Shown: positions 5,533-7,338 of the stretch, piece by piece | How positions within the stretch are numbered: position 1 is the stretch's first letter | Layout: each line of letters starts with the position of its first letter | Assembly (NCBI GenBank): GCA_001770785.1 | Contig: MERZ01000072.1 | Span: forward strand, 5,262 to 12,599 | Reading direction: 5' to 3' | Source: Burkholderiales bacterium RIFCSPHIGHO2_12_FULL_61_11 | GTDB taxonomy: Bacteria > Pseudomonadota > Gammaproteobacteria > Burkholderiales > Burkholderiaceae_C | Length of the DNA stretch: 7,338 nt | The notes under the pieces: model-generated | Databases searched by the model: none | What the model was told of the DNA's origin: nothing | The model's input: only the letters and a program-made list of their open reading frames with translations | Made by a program: the position numbers and the translations under genes

Positions 5533-6815
5533 AAGCGATTGGTTTTTTTTTGAAATACTTTTTTCCAGAGCAACAACAATGCAATCAAATCAAAGAAAAC
5601 CCGAGTAGTCCAAGCAACAGCAGCCCCCATCAAACCGGCATATTTAAGACAGAAAAATAGCAGTGGAACGTAAAATAACAATTCAAATATATGCAACTTG
5701 GCCGTCGTGCGCGAATCGCCTGATGCTTGGATGGCTGCGAACGGCACATATGCGATACCATTGAGCAGTAGCCCTACCGCCATGACTGTGGCAATGAGCC
5801 ATGCGTGTTCGGCAAAGTCATTGCCAAGCCAGAGTGTCAGTCCCAACTTGGAGCCTAACGCAAGAAGCAGGCAAATCGGAGCTAGAACCGCGGTAATGAT
5901 CTTGAGGCACTTTCGATACAAGCGCTTAGCTTCTACGACATCAGTGGTCATGAGGAAAACAAGCCTGGGAAACAGCGCGGAGGTCAACGCGCCAGGCACT
6001 ACTAGCACACGGATTAGCACTTCAAACGGCACGGTGTAGTAGGCCACCAGGCTGGCACCCAGCACGCCTGAGATAATGAATCGGTCTGCGGTGACCATTA
6101 GCGGGCCGATGATGTTGGATACGGTCATCCAGATGCCGAATGAAAGCAGGTTGCGCATGTTTTCATTGTTGAACCGAGCCGATGCCCAGCCAGCAGGCAG
6201 TTTTCGGTGGACCAGCCACATGTGCGCGAGCAGCACGATGGCGCGCGCCGCGATCAGACTGGTCACCATCCAGGCCAACGAGTTGCCGATAAACATGACG
6301 CTGAGCGCTGGTAGTCCAAAGTTTGCTGCTCCGAGGCCAATACGCAGCAGATTAACGACCTTGAAGTCTTCGTACGCTTCGAGGATGCCACGTAGGCCGG
6401 TCGTTACGGTGGTCAGCGGGATACCTAGGGCGGCGATAAGCAGTGCATGACCGGTGCTGAGTTGTAGCGAGACGCTGACGTTGAGCCAATTTAGGGCCAG
6501 ATGGCGAGATGATGCCGCGAGAATAAGCCCCCCAACCACGCCCATGGCGGCAGTAAACCACAACCCCGTCTTAATCAAACTTGGAAATTGCGCATGGTGA
6601 CCAGTTGAACGGGCTGCCGCGACTTGCTGCGTTAGCGCGCGACCCAGGCCAAAGTCGAAGAGGCTAAAATAACCAACTAAGGCCCAAACGAGGGTAAGAA
6701 CTCCGAATGCTTCGACTCCGGTCTTCCTGATCAGGTAGGGGATGGTGACGGCCCCAAGCAAGAGAGGCAGAACCGTACCTGCTAGATTCCACAGCGTATT
6801 ACGCCTTAGGGACAT
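5529..6815 (-). CDS. wzx: Wzx-type lipid-linked oligosaccharide flippase (MOP superfamily)
   Basis: The protein is 428 residues, the normal size for Wzx/RfbX-like translocases, with about 12 hydrophobic helices spread over its whole length. The N-terminus (NTLWNLAGTVLPLLLGAVTI, 6-25, then PYLIRKTGVEAFGVLTLV) is characteristic of polysaccharide biosynthesis flippases: an early helix, then a short loop with a Gly-Val-Glu-x-Phe-Gly motif, then the FSLFDFGLGRALTQ segment (51-64). It sits in the inner membrane and moves undecaprenyl-pyrophosphate-linked repeat units to the periplasm for polymerisation. ATG 6815 has only a weak GGA upstream. It starts 43 bp after the methyltransferase stop. The 3' end contains a run of nine A residues (plus-strand T at 5543-5551) coding for the QKK region, and its TGA overlaps an ATG that opens a truncated gene. 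The wzx name is by family and context, as Wzx proteins share little sequence. Confidence 0.87.
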   Translation of the reverse strand: MSLRRNTLWNLAGTVLPLLLGAVTIPYLIRKTGVEAFGVLTLVWALVGYFSLFDFGLGRALTQQVAAARSTGHHAQFPSLIKTGLWFTAAMGVVGGLILAASSRHLALNWLNVSVSLQLSTGHALLIAALGIPLTTVTTGLRGILEAYEDFKVVNLLRIGLGAANFGLPALSVMFIGNSLAWMVTSLIAARAIVLLAHMWLVHRKLPAGWASARFNNENMRNLLSFGIWMTVSNIIGPLMVTADRFIISGVLGASLVAYYTVPFEVLIRVLVVPGALTSALFPRLVFLMTTDVVEAKRLYRKCLKIITAVLAPICLLLALGSKLGLTLWLGNDFAEHAWLIATVMAVGLLLNGIAYVPFAAIQASGDSRTTAKLHIFELLFYVPLLFFCLKYAGLMGAAVAWTTRVFFDLIALLLLWKKVFQKKTNRL

Positions 6816-6858
6816 TCAGATATCCGCTGATTTCCAGGCACGGCAGCACCGCGCCTTT

Positions 6859-7338
6859 TCAGGCGCTCGTAGCAACATATGCTTTACAGACAAGCTTAAT
6901 TAAATCATTGCCAGCCGGCGTAGCCAGCGGATGCGTGTCAAGTTGGTGCGCCATGATGACGTCCTGACGATTGATAACAGTGCCCCGCCTTTGAATTCGG
7001 AAAGACTCTGCAGCCGTTTCGATACCGTTGTCCGCCAATGACTGCACTGCAAAACCAGATTCAACCAGCAGTTGCACTAAATGGGGCTCGGAAGGAATTG
7101 AAAGATGCCTCGGCGCCTCAAGGCCACGCCAATCTGCCCCGAAATAACGCCGTAAAACGCTGAGTGCGTTTGGCAAGGTCAGCAGCAGCACACCTCCTGG
7201 CTTGATTGCAGCTTTCAGTTTTAGCAGCAAATCGCGAGGATCGTGCACATGTTCAAGTACGTGAGAACACATGATGCAGTCAAACTGCTGTTCGTACTCA
7301 GTCAATCGCTCGTAGCCGCCTTCCAATATGTTTAAACC
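6859..7338 (-). CDS. Class I SAM-dependent methyltransferase, C-terminal part (5' end outside window)
   Basis: The last 159 codons are present and the frame is open to the window edge. The FDCIMCSHVLEHVHDPRDLL segment (19-38 of the fragment) is the motif II/III region of Methyltransf_11/23-type enzymes, with HVLEH as the hallmark. LKAAIKPGGVLLLTLPN (41-57) is the following strand and turn. DWRGLEAPRHLSIPS (69-83) and LLVESGFAV (90-98) are typical of methyltransferases found in O-antigen and capsule loci. The SAM-binding glycine-rich loop is upstream of the window. Such enzymes methylate a sugar hydroxyl or a terminal residue in the cytosol, sometimes capping the chain; the acceptor cannot be told. 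It is the first gene of the visible operon and is followed after 43 bp by the flippase. A TTG at 7326 is internal. Confidence 0.85.
   Translation of the reverse strand, partial: GLNILEGGYERLTEYEQQFDCIMCSHVLEHVHDPRDLLLKLKAAIKPGGVLLLTLPNALSVLRRYFGADWRGLEAPRHLSIPSEPHLVQLLVESGFAVQSLADNGIETAAESFRIQRRGTVINRQDVIMAHQLDTHPLATPAGNDLIKLVCKAYVATSA

Noticed and set aside
4595..5608. A 337-codon open frame on the plus strand
   Set aside because: It is antisense to the IS transposase genes and runs into the flippase. The opposite strand has the catalytic DDE residues and family motifs, while this frame has no recognisable domain.
6851..6866. Hairpin GCGCC-ttttca-GGCGC at the methyltransferase stop
   Set aside because: It has only a 5-bp stem that overlaps the stop codon and no T run on the transcribed strand. 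The next gene is 43 bp away in the same operon, so a terminator is unlikely.
1..7338. Search for CRISPR arrays, tRNA/rRNA genes, toxin-antitoxin pairs, retrons or phage-defence genes
   Set aside because: No regularly spaced repeats, no cloverleaf-like segments and no small gene pairs stand out. All long frames are accounted for by sugar-cluster, IS and flanking metabolic genes.

Overview
The window looks like the downstream end of a surface-polysaccharide (O-antigen type) gene cluster from a Gram-negative bacterium, most likely a beta-proteobacterium of the Burkholderiales (Comamonadaceae-like). That placement is an inference from GC-rich flanking genes, the style of the proteins and the type of IS3-family transposase; there is no rRNA or marker gene to fix it. 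I see no defence system, CRISPR array, tRNA or rRNA gene.

Layout. Positions 1-913 (plus strand) hold the 3' end of a HAD-type phosphatase gene and a complete NAD(P)H-dependent FMN/quinone reductase gene. Between them lies a 104-bp relic (233-336) that matches the tail of the IS element further right. Positions 914-1044 are a short gap between convergent genes with one GC-rich hairpin. From 1045 to the right edge everything reads on the minus strand. In transcription order: a class I SAM methyltransferase (5' end outside the window), a Wzx-type flippase, the first codons of a lost gene that looks like a glycosyltransferase, a truncated IS3-family element, three family-2 glycosyltransferases and an NAD-dependent sugar epimerase.

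How the genes work together. The three glycosyltransferases would add sugars to a lipid-linked repeat unit on the cytoplasmic face of the inner membrane. The epimerase would supply or modify a nucleotide-sugar donor, the methyltransferase may decorate a sugar or cap the chain, and the flippase would move the unit to the periplasm. Several junctions are ATGA stop/start overlaps, the sign of a tightly coupled operon. No polymerase (Wzy), ligase or initiating transferase is visible here.

The most interesting part is the IS scar at about 4373-5532. The element's left end is missing: its orfA has lost its N-terminal part and is joined in frame to about 15 codons that look like the start of a glycosyltransferase gene, still overlapping the flippase stop codon by ATGA. 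At the other end, the IS tail runs in frame into the next glycosyltransferase. A diverged copy of the same tail, with no transposase, sits just upstream of the reductase gene. The best reading is an IS insertion plus deletion that removed a sugar transferase from the cluster and may have changed the O-antigen structure. This is a structural-variation story rather than a new biological system.
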